A DNA stretch of 64,000 nt. It comes from Dasypus novemcinctus. Taxonomy: Eukaryota > Chordata > Mammalia > Cingulata > Dasypodidae. The position numbers and the translations under genes are program-made. Every line of letters begins with the position of its first letter. The stretch's first letter is position 1. The notes beneath the pieces are model-generated. The model ran no database searches, was not told the origin of the DNA, and saw only the letters and a program-made list of their open reading frames with translations. Positions 55,435-64,000 of the stretch are shown here, piece by piece. The stretch spans positions 187,035,216 through 187,099,215 of the forward strand of contig NC_080673.1 of NCBI RefSeq assembly GCF_030445035.2, in the 5' to 3' direction.

Positions 55435-55590
55435 GGGACGAAACGGGGTCCCTGTTATGGGACGAGTGGGGTCCCTGTTGCGGGACGAGTGGGGTCCCAT
55501 TGTGGGACGAGCGGGGTCCCTGTTAAGGGACAAGTGGGGTCCCATTGTGGGACGAGCGGGGTCCCTGTTGCGGGACGAGTGGGGTCCCTG
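55435..55590 (-). repeat. Minisatellite, seven units of 22-24 bp, in the 3' part of the LTR
   Basis: Units start at 55435, 55459, 55482, 55504, 55527, 55549 and 55572, lengths 24, 23, 22, 23, 22, 23 and about 19. Each has GGGAC, seven bases, GTCCC (for example GGGACGAGTGGGGTCCC), a short inverted repeat. Spacers alternate between CTGTT-type and ATTGT-type, giving a 45-bp higher-order period in units 2 to 5. Confidence 0.9.
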
Positions 55591-55728
55591 GCGTGGGGAA
55601 GAAAGCCTTGTACGGCCGCTGAGGCTTCCCTCAGGGGCTCCGAAGGCGTGGAGGGCGCACGACCCAGGAAGGAGTCTCGGAGACAGGCTGATGGCACATG
55701 TCTGGTCTATTTTGGAAGGGGGTGCAGA

Positions 55729-55736
55729 TTTATAGG
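55729..55736 (-). promoter_or_regulatory. TATA box of the solo LTR
   Basis: Minus strand reads CCTATAAA. An inverted CCAAT (plus-strand ATTGG at 55763-55767) lies about 30 bp upstream. The LTR promoter would read leftward, antisense to KCNIP4. Confidence 0.65.
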
Positions 55737-56117
55737 ATTGGGGAGTGGTGTGGCGGGTTCTGATTGGCTAGGGCAAATGCTGTTTCCACATAAGGCAATG
55801 TTCTGGCATTGGGCTAGTGAATGGCCAGTAGAGTATGTGCTAACTCTTGATAGGCTGACACTGTTAATAGGTGGTTGTAAACTGTTGATGGGCAAACAAC
55901 GTACTAAGAGATTAGGTTTAAGGGAGGGGGGAAGGGAAGTGAGAGCTGGGCTAGGCGGGAGATAGGAAGGGGGAGGGCGGTGCCGGCCAGCCGTTAGCAG
56001 CAAAGGCCTAGTCAGGCGTGGTCACCTTGTCTAGGCCCAGTGGGCAGAGGCGGTGTCACCTCTTGCCGCACTGTTTGCCACTGAGGCAAGCCGGGTGCCC
56101 CTCCTCCCACAAGTGTT

Positions 56118-56214
56118 CATAGTTGGACTCTTGAGGAAAGGTAGTTTGCTTGCTCAGAAAGCTAACTTCTCTTCTTCCAAGGAGACATGGAATCTATAAT
56201 AATAAAAAGCAGGC
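56118..56214. other. Intron, short unique stretch
   Basis: Nothing recognised. Confidence 0.4.
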
Positions 56215-56450
56215 TTGTCTGGTGGGCACAGTCAAGCCTTGCCTCGATTTGAATCCCAGTTCCATCCCTTGCACACTTTGTGACCTTAGCGTCCTTACCT
56301 ATAAAGTGGGGTAAAAAGTAATAATATTAATGATAACAATTATAACAACAACAACAATAATAATACCAACCTCCTAGGAATATTGTAAATGTAATGTTAT
56401 ATGAGATAATGCATATAAAGCTCTTAGCCATAGCAATTACCTATGTATTA
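56215..56450 (+). mobile_element. MIR SINE with AAC/AAT microsatellite inside
   Basis: GGGCACAGTCAAGCC, CTCGATTTGAATCCCAG, TTTGTGACCTTAGCGTCCTTACC, ATAAAGTGGGGTAAAAAGTAATAATATT, then an expanded (AAC)n(AAT)n at about 56338-56366, then CTCCTAGGAATATTG and GATAATGCATATAAAGC. Confidence 0.7.
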
Positions 56451-56639
56451 GCTCTATGTAGATCTATGAAACTTATGGCTCCCTTTATTCAATAAAAATT
56501 AGCTAATTTATAGAAGCATCTTTGGCTTTAAAAACTCTTTGATCATATGTCATTTGGACCTTTCATTATTCTAGAGGTAGGTAGTAATAATACCCATTTT
56601 TCAAAGGAGGAAATAGAGGACCAGTGAAGTGAAGGAGAA

Positions 56640-56800
56640 AGACTATAAAGGATGGGGAAAAATGGAGTTCCACACAGGGGAAATCTCATGAGTGAAGTTC
56701 TGGAGGCTAGCAACAGAAGTTTGAAAAGTAGACAGAAGTCCAATATGGCTGGAGGGGAGTGAGAAATAAGGCAAGAGAGATTAGCAAAACTGGCCATATT
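56640..56800 (+). mobile_element. L2 fragment (tentative)
   Basis: GGAAATCTCATGAGTGAAGTTCTGGAGGC and AAGTCCAATATGGCTGGAGGGGAGTGAG resemble the L2 phrase ...CCTGGAGG... and ...GGCTGGAGC.... Confidence 0.5.
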
Positions 56801-56819
56801 GATCACTGACCACCATTTT

Positions 56820-57758
56820 AAGTACTCAGGGTATTAGCCTAAGAGCTGCAGAAGCTACCAATGGAGTAGCATAATGACTTGCCCATTAAAAATGATAACT
56901 GGTGGGGCAGGGTGGTGGAAGGGCTAATTTATAGTTGACTAAAGGTGGACACAAGTGGTGAGAGCTGAAGCAGTAGAAAAGACAACTCCTTTCAGGTCAG
57001 CATCCTGAAGAACTCTTTCCATTGTGAGTGTTAAGGAAATCATTTGAAATTATAATTGATCTACTCCAAATCAGAATTTGTAGAGTCAATACTGACCTTT
57101 TTGAAATTCACAGTGATGATGGCTGACTACTTCCTGCTGTTGTTTTTAGCCCAGTGACCTCAACCAAGGACTACATAACTGAATTGTATAGAAATTTATC
57201 TGTAAATATAAATTTTCCTCATTGCCTACAAAAGCCATTTGTATCTAATAACTATTGTCAGAAAAGTTTTTTTTTTCTTTATTCAACAAGAGAAAGCAAT
57301 TTACCTTAGAGAATACTTATATCTACTAATTTTCTGGATATATGACATATTGCCACCTAATGTTCTCGGTCTAACTGTGAAAGAGTATTCACTGCAGAGG
57401 CAGAAGGCAGAGGAATGATTGTGAACTTAACCCTATGCTTGACTCTTCCCTGTGGCACTTTGGGAATAAATATTTTCCTGCAGATGAAATATTTCCTCTG
57501 GCAATACCATTACATCTATGGGTGTGCATGAGACAAAGAAATGAAAAAGTCCCTGTATTAAAGGATTCAATAATATGGTTGGGTAGTTGTTAAGAGCCAC
57601 ATACATGAAAGTTTAAAATAATACAAGAGATATGTAAAAAAGGTCCAACTAGGCAGCAAAAAGTATTGAATATTGGAGATGGTCAAAGAAGGATGAGCTC
57701 ACAGTGGACTAGAGTGGGCTGAGAAGAGGCTTTATTTAAGAGATTGTCCTCTTGAGCT
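56820..57758. other. Intron, nothing recognised
   Basis: About 900 bp, possibly including old L2 scraps at 57600-57720. No supported exon. Confidence 0.45.
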
Positions 57759-57778
57759 TGAAGAACTGGCAGCATTTG

Positions 57779-58049
57779 AAGGTTGAGCCCTGAATCTCAG
57801 CAGAGTTGCAACACCTACTTTCCAGTTCATTGGACTCATCCAGGACAACTAACAAAAGGATGATGATGGACAACCATCCCCCAAAAAAACAGAGAGTATC
57901 TACAACTGCAAGCAAAACAGTTTCATTAATGTGCCCCATGGTATCTAAGCCTCCTCTCCATTGGAAGCAGAGTGGGCATCACCATTCCCAAATCCTCAAG
58001 ATTAAGAAATGAACAAACATAAGGGAATACAATAAAATATAATAAAAAG
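57779..58049 (+). mobile_element. 5'-truncated L1 3' UTR insertion with 19-bp target duplication
   Basis: The 271-bp insert ends with AATAAAATATAATAAAAAG (AATAAA at 58031 and 58041) and is flanked by a perfect 19-bp duplication GAAGAACTGGCAGCATTTG at 57760-57778 and 58050-58068. The interior (CATTGGACTCATCCAGG, GATGATGGACAACCATC, TCTACAACTGCAAGC) is homologous to the reverse complement of about 36420-36660, marking it as the same L1 lineage. The 68-codon open frame inside is not a gene. Confidence 0.85.
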
Positions 58050-58068
58050 GAAGAACTGGCAGCATTTG

Positions 58069-58934
58069 GGTAATAGAAACAAGAGGTAACAGAATTTAAG
58101 GTGAGTAAGTGGGTTGAGAAAGTGGGCTAGAGTAAGGCACAATTGAGGGCCAGTTTGTTGGTAAAGAGTTAATAGACTTTCCTTTGAATCAGAGATCAGA
58201 GAGTGAAGAGATATCATGAGCCCCAGGCAGAGGGAGACAGGCAGAGAGTAGGATAGCAGATGTGAGAAGGAAGAGAAATTGGCAAAGCATCTATTTCATT
58301 GCAGTTCTACATAATCTTTCACCTTGTGTGATGATAAAATAGAATTGAATATGATTGAATCACACGAGGACTTGGAAGTACATTTTGAACTTAGTAGAAC
58401 TTGACTTTCAGGTTGTAATAGCATTATGACACATACACATACAAACCTTTCTTCTGTCATTGTCATGGTTGGGGGGGTCATTATATGGGATTTGGAAAAG
58501 AAACCAATTAAATATTTTCTACATTTAGTATGCAGAACCAACATCTGACTCTTTGGTATATTGCAAATGCCAACTTCTCTCTGTACTCATCACTGATTTT
58601 ATTTCTATCCACTCCTAGTCTCTGTTTCACAAAGCAACAATAGTAGATCCCTTAGTGGCTTGATTTATCTGATCTTATATTATACTTATTCATTTTCCTT
58701 CCATTCCCTACCACTTGGTAATGAATTTGTTGTCTCCTTTTTCTTTGTATAGCAAAATGCTTGGCACAGTAAATATTTCTTTTTTGAATCAATGGAGAAT
58801 TGGCTCCAAAATCTATTTCCTGATTATTCTTAATCCCATGAAGAATAGGAAAGGAAGTACCTACATTAAGACAGGGGAGCTGAATGAAACTTTAGGAAGA
58901 ATTTCCTTAGTGACTAAGAACTCAGTAAATTTCT
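58069..58934. other. Intron; possible L2 end at 58560-58790
   Basis: AGCAAAATGCTTGGCACAGTAAATATTTCTTTTTTGAATCAA near 58750 resembles an L2 terminus. Otherwise nothing recognised. Confidence 0.4.
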
Positions 58935-60240
58935 TCATTGATTCACCAAATATTTATTGAACAATGATGGAATGTTTAGGAGATAGGGATACAGCAATGA
59001 GTGAGTCAGGCAAGGTACTTGCTTTCAAGGAGTTTAGATTCTTATGGAAGGAATCAGATAAAAGGCAAGAAAATAACAGCAATACTCGCTGTGAAGGAAA
59101 GATAACAGGGTGAAGGACAGAGTTGACAGGTTTATTGGTCAGGAAAGGCTTCTTTAATGAGGTGACATATGAGCAGAAGCCTAGCTTATAAGAAGAAAGT
59201 CAGCTATATGACTAACTGTGGAATGTGCTTTTCTGACAGAAGAGACAGCTCATGTAATGATCCTAAAGCAGAATAAGCTGGGATTGTCCAAGGGACAGGA
59301 AAAAAAAAAAGGTCAGAGGTGCTTCTTCTGCGTAGGGAGTGAGCTAGACTGTAATTTGAGACGAGCCAGAGATGAGGTGGGAGCCACTTCTTGTAGGTAA
59401 GACTTTAGAGGCTAAACGGAAGACATTTGGGTTTGTCTCTCCGTGACAGGACACTAAAGTGAAGTTTATTTTATGCACTGAAGTGACAGGATATAATTTA
59501 CATTTTTAAAAAGATGATTTTGGCTGACTTATGGGAAATGGATGGTTAGGTAAAGATAAAGGAAGCAGGCAGATGAATTAGTTGATTAACACAGTTCCCA
59601 AGCAGGGGATAATGGCGGCTGTATTAGGGTTAGAATTGTTCAGGTGAAGTTGACCAGACTTGCTGTTGAGTTGGATGTGAGGAGTGAATGAGAGAAACAA
59701 GAATGACTTCCAGGTAGTTGGATGAGTTACAACATGAGTGGTAGCCCCACTTAATGAGGTAGGGAAAACTGAGGAGAGGTAAGATTTGGGAAGGGACTGA
59801 AGACTAGGGAGTTCGATTTGGGATATGTTGAGATTAAGAAGTCTCTTAGACATATGAGTGAAGATTTTGAATAGGAGATGGAAATATAATGGGTTTTAGG
59901 GCAATGGTAGGGAGGTAGAAATAAATATTTGAGCATTGTACATCTTATTTAAAATTGAGACAGAATGAGGTGATTCATGGCAAAATAATGTGTAGAAAAG
60001 AGAATGAAGCTAAGGACTATGTACTGGAACTCTTCAACATTTAGTGATAGAGCAAGGAAGGAACTAGCAAACAACACCAAGAATAAGAGGACAGAGATGG
60101 AGGAGAAAAATTAAGAGAGTGCAGTGTCATGAAAGCCAAGAAAAGTGGTGATTGTCTCAGTTAAATGCTAATGAGTTTGAATTAGAGAAGTAACAATAAG
60201 CTCTGTTGAATAAAAGGATAAATGGATAAAGCTGAATGAG
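58935..60240 (+). mobile_element. L2 LINE, about 1.3 kb of 3' half
   Basis: Starts TTCACCAAATATTTATTGAACAATG, then AGGGATACAGCAATGAGTGAG, TTGCTTTCAAGGAGTTTAGATTC, GCTTCTTTAATGAGGTGACATATGAGC, GAATGACTTCCAGGTAGTTGGATG, TTCGATTTGGGATATGTTGAG, GAGAGTGCAGTGTCATGAAAGCCAAG: the full L2 order. Confidence 0.7.
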
Positions 60241-60249
60241 TATATTATT

Positions 60250-60475
60250 AAGAGTAAATATAAACCACACTTAGTGGCAGTGCTCCAATATGTGTTCATC
60301 AATTGTAACAATTGTACCACACCGATGAAGCATGTTGTTGATGTGGGAAAATATGGGAGAAGTATGGAGTGGGGCATATGAGAATCACCTACATTTTTTT
60401 ATGTAACATTTATATAATCCAAATATCTTTAAAAAAAATAAAATTAATGTATTAAAAAAATAAAAAGTAAATGTA
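60250..60475 (+). mobile_element. L1/HAL1-family LINE 3' end
   Basis: GTTCATCAATTGTAACAATTGTACCACACCGATG, TGTTGTTGATGTGGG, GGCATATGAGAATCACC, then AAAAAAAATAAAATTAATG tail. Same 3' end type as 60840-61065. Confidence 0.6.
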
Positions 60476-60639
60476 GCAAAGGTAAAGAAACATCAGAAAG
60501 GCTAAACAAAGGTACTAAAAGCAATTAAAGGAAAATTATTTCTAAAGCTTGCCTTAAAATGAATAGTTCTCACTGACTGAAGAGGAGAAACTTGTGGGCA
60601 TGAGATCTAAATTTATAAAACTCTTTAGAGGGGACTTCA

Positions 60640-61065
60640 TGCTTAATTGGAACACAGTTTCCTTTTGGGGTAATGGAAAATTTTGGTAATGGGAAATGAT
60701 AATGGTCACACAACATTGTGAATTTAATTAACATTTTTGAATTCTATATTTTAAAGTAGTTAAAAGAGAAAATTTTAGGTTGTATATATGTTACCAGAGT
60801 AAAAATATTTAAAAAATCATAAAACTGCAAAACACAAGCAGTGAACCCTAATGTAAACTGTGGACTACAGTTAATAGCATAATTATGATAATATAGTTTC
60901 ATCAATTGTAACAAAAGTACCATACTAATGCAATGTGTTAATAATAGGGAAACCTGTGGTGTGTGAGAGAGGGGAGGCATATGGGAATGCTTTACTTGCC
61001 ACATGATTTTTCTGTAAACCTACAACTTCTCTTATTTAAAAAAAGTAAAAAATAAAAACACTTTA
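60640..61065 (+). mobile_element. L1/HAL1-family LINE 3' end
   Basis: CACAACATTGTGAATTTAATTAAC, GGTTGTATATATGTTACCAGAG, then TTTCATCAATTGTAACAAAAGTACC, ACTAATGCAATGTGTTAATAATAGG, CTGTAAACCTACAACTTCTC and an A-rich tail. It is the sense counterpart of the tandem units at 50480-51150. Confidence 0.6.
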
Positions 61066-63639
61066 GGATGTGAAAAGATTAACATGGGTTTCTTCCCTAA
61101 ATGTTGAATTCTTATAAATTTGCAGGATCATTTGAAGTCTCTAGGAAGCGTCTTTTATGTGGATAAAAGCAAAGATATGGTAAACTGGCAGGTTTTCAAC
61201 TGCAGCTTTCTTTTGGCATCTTAATGCATCTTCAAATCACTGGTAACTGTTAAGCAAATATTAAGTTATATTTGGTATCATTATAGTGTTTTGCCCATCT
61301 CGGTATGGTTTTTGCCATTTTATATTCATTAACAGTTTTATGCACTATATAAATTAAGAATTAATTTAAAGGAAATGTAATTGTGAAAATAGTTTCAAGA
61401 AGGGTGTAGAGTAAAACAATCTTAAAAACAGAATTTGATGAAAATTAATCTTCATCATTTTCCACTATTCTTCAAATATGTGTCTTTCTTCCATATCTTA
61501 CTCACAGTATATGAATTAACATATGAATTAGATGTGCTTTAGTTGTAAGAGAAAACTCAACTAATGATTTCAGTTATATAAAGATTGTTTACTTAACTAC
61601 AAGTCTGGGTCCAGATTCTTTTTATCCTTACGTTCTACTACCTTCACCATCTGATGATTATAGGTTTTTCTTTCTTATATGAATTGCTTAATGGTCATAA
61701 AATGACCTCCACATTTTTCCAAGTAGAAAAGAAAGGAAAAGATATCCTTTTATCAGAATACAAAACTTCCCTTCAATAAACTCACTTCTTAAGTCGCATT
61801 TTGCCATGCAAAGCCTCTAGGTGAAGGGAAAAGTGAATATTTGGCAAAAGGCTGTGGGAGTGCTATGATTTATCTAGAAAGATTTATCATGATTCACCCC
61901 CCCACACACACACTGAGCTGGGCATATTGCCACCTCAAACATAATCACATTTCTGTTAGTAAGGAAGAAAGGAGAAAGGATGTTGGATAGGCTAATGCTG
62001 AATGCCATGGTACATCCATTTGGCTATCCAATATCCATAATTCAAATCTTCCCAAATGTACATTTAACATTGATTAAGTTCTATGGAATGCACTCACCTT
62101 CTCCTTGAGAGTACCCACCCCAATTTTCTTCTAGTTATTCATCCATCTTCTAATCCAAGATATCTGGATGATGGATGTTCCTATTAATTACACCTGGATA
62201 TGGATTCTCATAATTGGGTGGTCTAGTAAGAAGTTTAGTAATTTCAAATATTCTCAGTGTACACTAATATACCACAATTAGACTCCCATTTAGAAAAAGA
62301 TAATAGGAAAAATCCAATAGTCTATAATCCACAACAAGTACATAGCACTGGACAAGATGGGCTCTTAAAACAAAACTCTCTGCTGTAACAGTGGACTAAG
62401 TTCTTTAGTAAGCCATTGGGAGCCTAGAAGATCTGCTTTCTGGAATGATCTCTTATACACTAACCCCCGTAGCCCCTGGTTCCACCTTCTGGTATGTTCT
62501 TCATTTGTGTTCTCCAAAATCCCAACTGAGATAAATTGTACGTAAATTCCCAGAGAGCGGAGTTGCAAGATCATAGGACAGTCTTAGGAATGGATGGCTA
62601 GTTTATGGGTTTCTTTGGCGTAATTTTCCCTCAAATACTTAGTAGCCTTCCAGTCAATTTTTTTTCTTGACAATTTCATGCCTTAATTACCATGGTCAAT
62701 GACCTGCCTGGACAGTCTTCAAGTCAAAGCCTCCTTTCCTCTTAGCTTAATGATCTCTATCCTAAGATAATTTGAAACTTTTTGAAAATGAGAGACTCCA
62801 TGATTATTTCTACCTCTGCAGGAAGACCAAATATTAAGTCCTTAGTGAAGGTTCAGTGCCCTAATCTTATCAGTGTTACTTACTGCTGGGCTTGGTTTTC
62901 CCTAAATACCCCATTAACTATGGAATACAGCAGTATACTTTCCCATCCAGCAGATTCCAAATTATGCTACTTATGGTCCCAAAGTGCCTCTTCTAGCAGA
63001 GCTTTATTTCCTTTATTTTTAGTTATTTTACTCTGATATAGGATCCTTTGTCCTGTAGGACATTGATGAAGGCTGCAAGATGTGGCCAACATATTTACTT
63101 TTTCTTACTTCTGAAACCTCAGTGGGCATAAGTTATGTATGTGAACATAAATCAGTTGACATTAGGCCACCACCTGATGAGGATGACTAATATCATAGCC
63201 TGGACCACCTGGCTCTCCACTGCTCTTGAACCAGCTGAATCCATTCAGATAATCCACATTTTGGCATGTATATTTACAGCACCCTTTTTCTACGAACTGT
63301 GTTCTTTTTCAGTTAGTGATATTTTCACCTGAAAATAACCATGTCTGTTCTGTCTAGTAACATTTTGAGATCACATTTGGGTAAAAATTTTGTAGTTTGC
63401 TATTAAGAGTAGTTGTCATAGACGTCTTGTTTTTGCCAGCTCAGCAGCATGGGTGCTTGTAATTACAACCCAATTTAATTTGAGGCTCCAACCAAAATAC
63501 TGAATATAGTTTTAATAAAACTGTCCCTCAAGGTGTTTCATTCTAGTCACCAAAGGTGGCATTTGACCTAAGCTGTACCATTGTTGTTGTAGCTATGAAA
63601 CAGGAATTTTGAATGGAATAACACAATAAGTTCAAATAT
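61066..63639. other. Intron, no recognised feature
   Basis: About 2.6 kb. Two open frames of 84 and 65 codons at 62782-63332 (+) have no recognisable domain or splice context. A C/CA run is at 61897-61912. The stretch may contain an old repeat I could not name. Confidence 0.4.
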
Positions 63640-63862
63640 GTGTAAGGAAGTCCTGGGTTTGAATCCTTGCACAATCCTTGAGTAGTTTTGTGGGATTGGT
63701 CAGGTTCCTAAACTCCTGTAAGCCTTCGTTCCCCCCTGATTTTGAAAATAATGGTGGTGGTCCTGGCTTGGGGTGTGTGTGTGTATATGTGTGTTCGATT
63801 AAATGAAGTAATTTGTGTAAAGTACCTGTGCTCAATAAATAGTAGTTATTACCATTAATGAC
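63640..63862 (+). mobile_element. MIR SINE with (TG)n insertion
   Basis: GTCCTGGGTTTGAATCCTTGC, TCAGGTTCCTAAACTCCTGTAAGCC, then a GTGTGTGTGTATATGTGTG expansion at 63772-63793, then TTAAATGAAGTAATTTGTGTAAAG and GTGCTCAATAAATAGTAGTTATTACC. Confidence 0.7.
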
Positions 63863-64000
63863 ATGGTCACTCTGGTAAGAGTGTAGAAGATGGACCACAA
63901 GGGAGAAAACCTGAAGGAAAGAAGCCATATGCATAGTCTTTTGCATCCCTGTAGTTGAGAAATTCCAAAGGTCTTTGTCAATAGCAGAAAGGAGGGATGA

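Larger units (their letters stand above)
55432..56111 (-). mobile_element. Solo LTR of an endogenous retrovirus, class II-like by its 6-bp duplication
   Basis: A 680-bp CpG-rich unit with TG...CA ends and a perfect 6-bp target duplication AGTGTT at 55426-55431 and 56112-56117. On the minus strand it starts TGTGGGAGGAGGGG and ends CGTCCCTCA. A TATA box (CCTATAAATC, 55729-55736) and a CCAAT box (55763-55767) sit in the right order and spacing, so transcription would start near 55700. The segment behind the TATA box ends in a seven-unit minisatellite. No AATAAA was seen between TATA and the end. No gag, pol or env sequence adjoins, so it is a solo LTR. Six-base duplications are typical of betaretrovirus-like (ERVK) elements. 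The perfect duplication and many intact CpGs suggest a young insertion. Confidence 0.8.
31144..64000 (+). other. KCNIP4: KCNIP4 intron 1, 5' part
   Basis: The gene is known to span about a megabase in mammals because of giant introns behind its upstream promoters. No sequence matching other KCNIP4 first exons or the EF-hand exons is present downstream, so the remainder of the window is inferred to be intronic. All elements listed from here on lie in it. Confidence 0.75.

Noticed and set aside
55435..55590. CRISPR-like repeat array
   Set aside because: Units are contiguous with 5-6 base variable ends, not repeats separated by unique spacers, and the DNA is mammalian.
55189..55965. Open frames of 158, 158, 118 and 80 codons with repeating residues
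   Set aside because: The repeating peptide is a translation of the LTR minisatellite in several frames. Open frames on both strands through the array show it is composition, not coding.
62782..63332. Possible retroviral internal sequence
   Set aside because: Two short open frames have no recognisable gag, pol or env motif. Left as unassigned.
31144..64000. Alternative first exons or EF-hand exons of KCNIP4
   Set aside because: I looked for the other known KCNIP4 N-termini and for EF-hand loop sequence and saw none. They are expected much further downstream.

Overview
This 64 kb window is vertebrate nuclear DNA: mostly non-coding, AT-rich, full of old and young interspersed repeats, with one CpG island. 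Three copies of a tRNA-derived SINE with a characteristic head, long unique body and poly-G plus AAAT tail match the DAS family of armadillos, so the source is most probably an armadillo such as Dasypus. Shared mammalian repeats (L2, MIR, MER5, MaLR/ERVL-type LTRs) and several LTR and L1 3'-end families that look lineage-specific agree with a xenarthran.

Only one protein-coding exon is recognisable. At 31083-31143 (+) lies the first coding exon of KCNIP4, the Kv-channel interacting protein 4 gene, encoding the start of the long isoform (MNVRRVESISAQ...) and ending at a GT splice donor. It sits in a CpG island (about 30540-31230) that is its promoter and leader. Everything left of about 30.5 kb is upstream intergenic DNA. 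Everything right of 31143 is the beginning of the very large first intron. No other exon was seen.

Layout: 1-1290, antisense LINE 3' sequence broken by a small hAT-type element. 1295-5911, a sense L1 with decayed ORF1/ORF2, hit by two DAS SINEs. 6-8.9 kb, MIR, L2 and unique DNA. 8.9-19.9 kb, an LTR-rich stretch with three solo LTRs of one family, MLT2-like LTRs and a third DAS SINE inside a MaLR-type LTR. 20-30.3 kb, L2, MIR and MER5 fragments plus unique DNA. 30.5-31.2 kb, KCNIP4 promoter and exon 1. 31-36 kb, mostly unique intron. 36.05-37.0 kb, a 5'-truncated L1 3' UTR. 37-41.3 kb, unique. 41.3-49.7 kb, mainly L2 and MIR. 50.05-55.0 kb, an old LTR split by a 4.4 kb antisense half-L1 (HAL1-like) element. 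55.43-56.11 kb, a well preserved solo LTR with a perfect 6-bp target duplication and a seven-unit minisatellite. 57.8-61 kb, L1 3' ends and a long L2. 61-64 kb, largely unrecognised, ending with a MIR.

The best candidates for something undescribed are the solo LTR at 55432-56111 with its array of GGGAC-N7-GTCCC units, the HAL1-like element with tandem units in its 3' region, and the three-member 0.5-0.6 kb LTR family. All repeat names are by recognition from the sequence alone; no database search was run.
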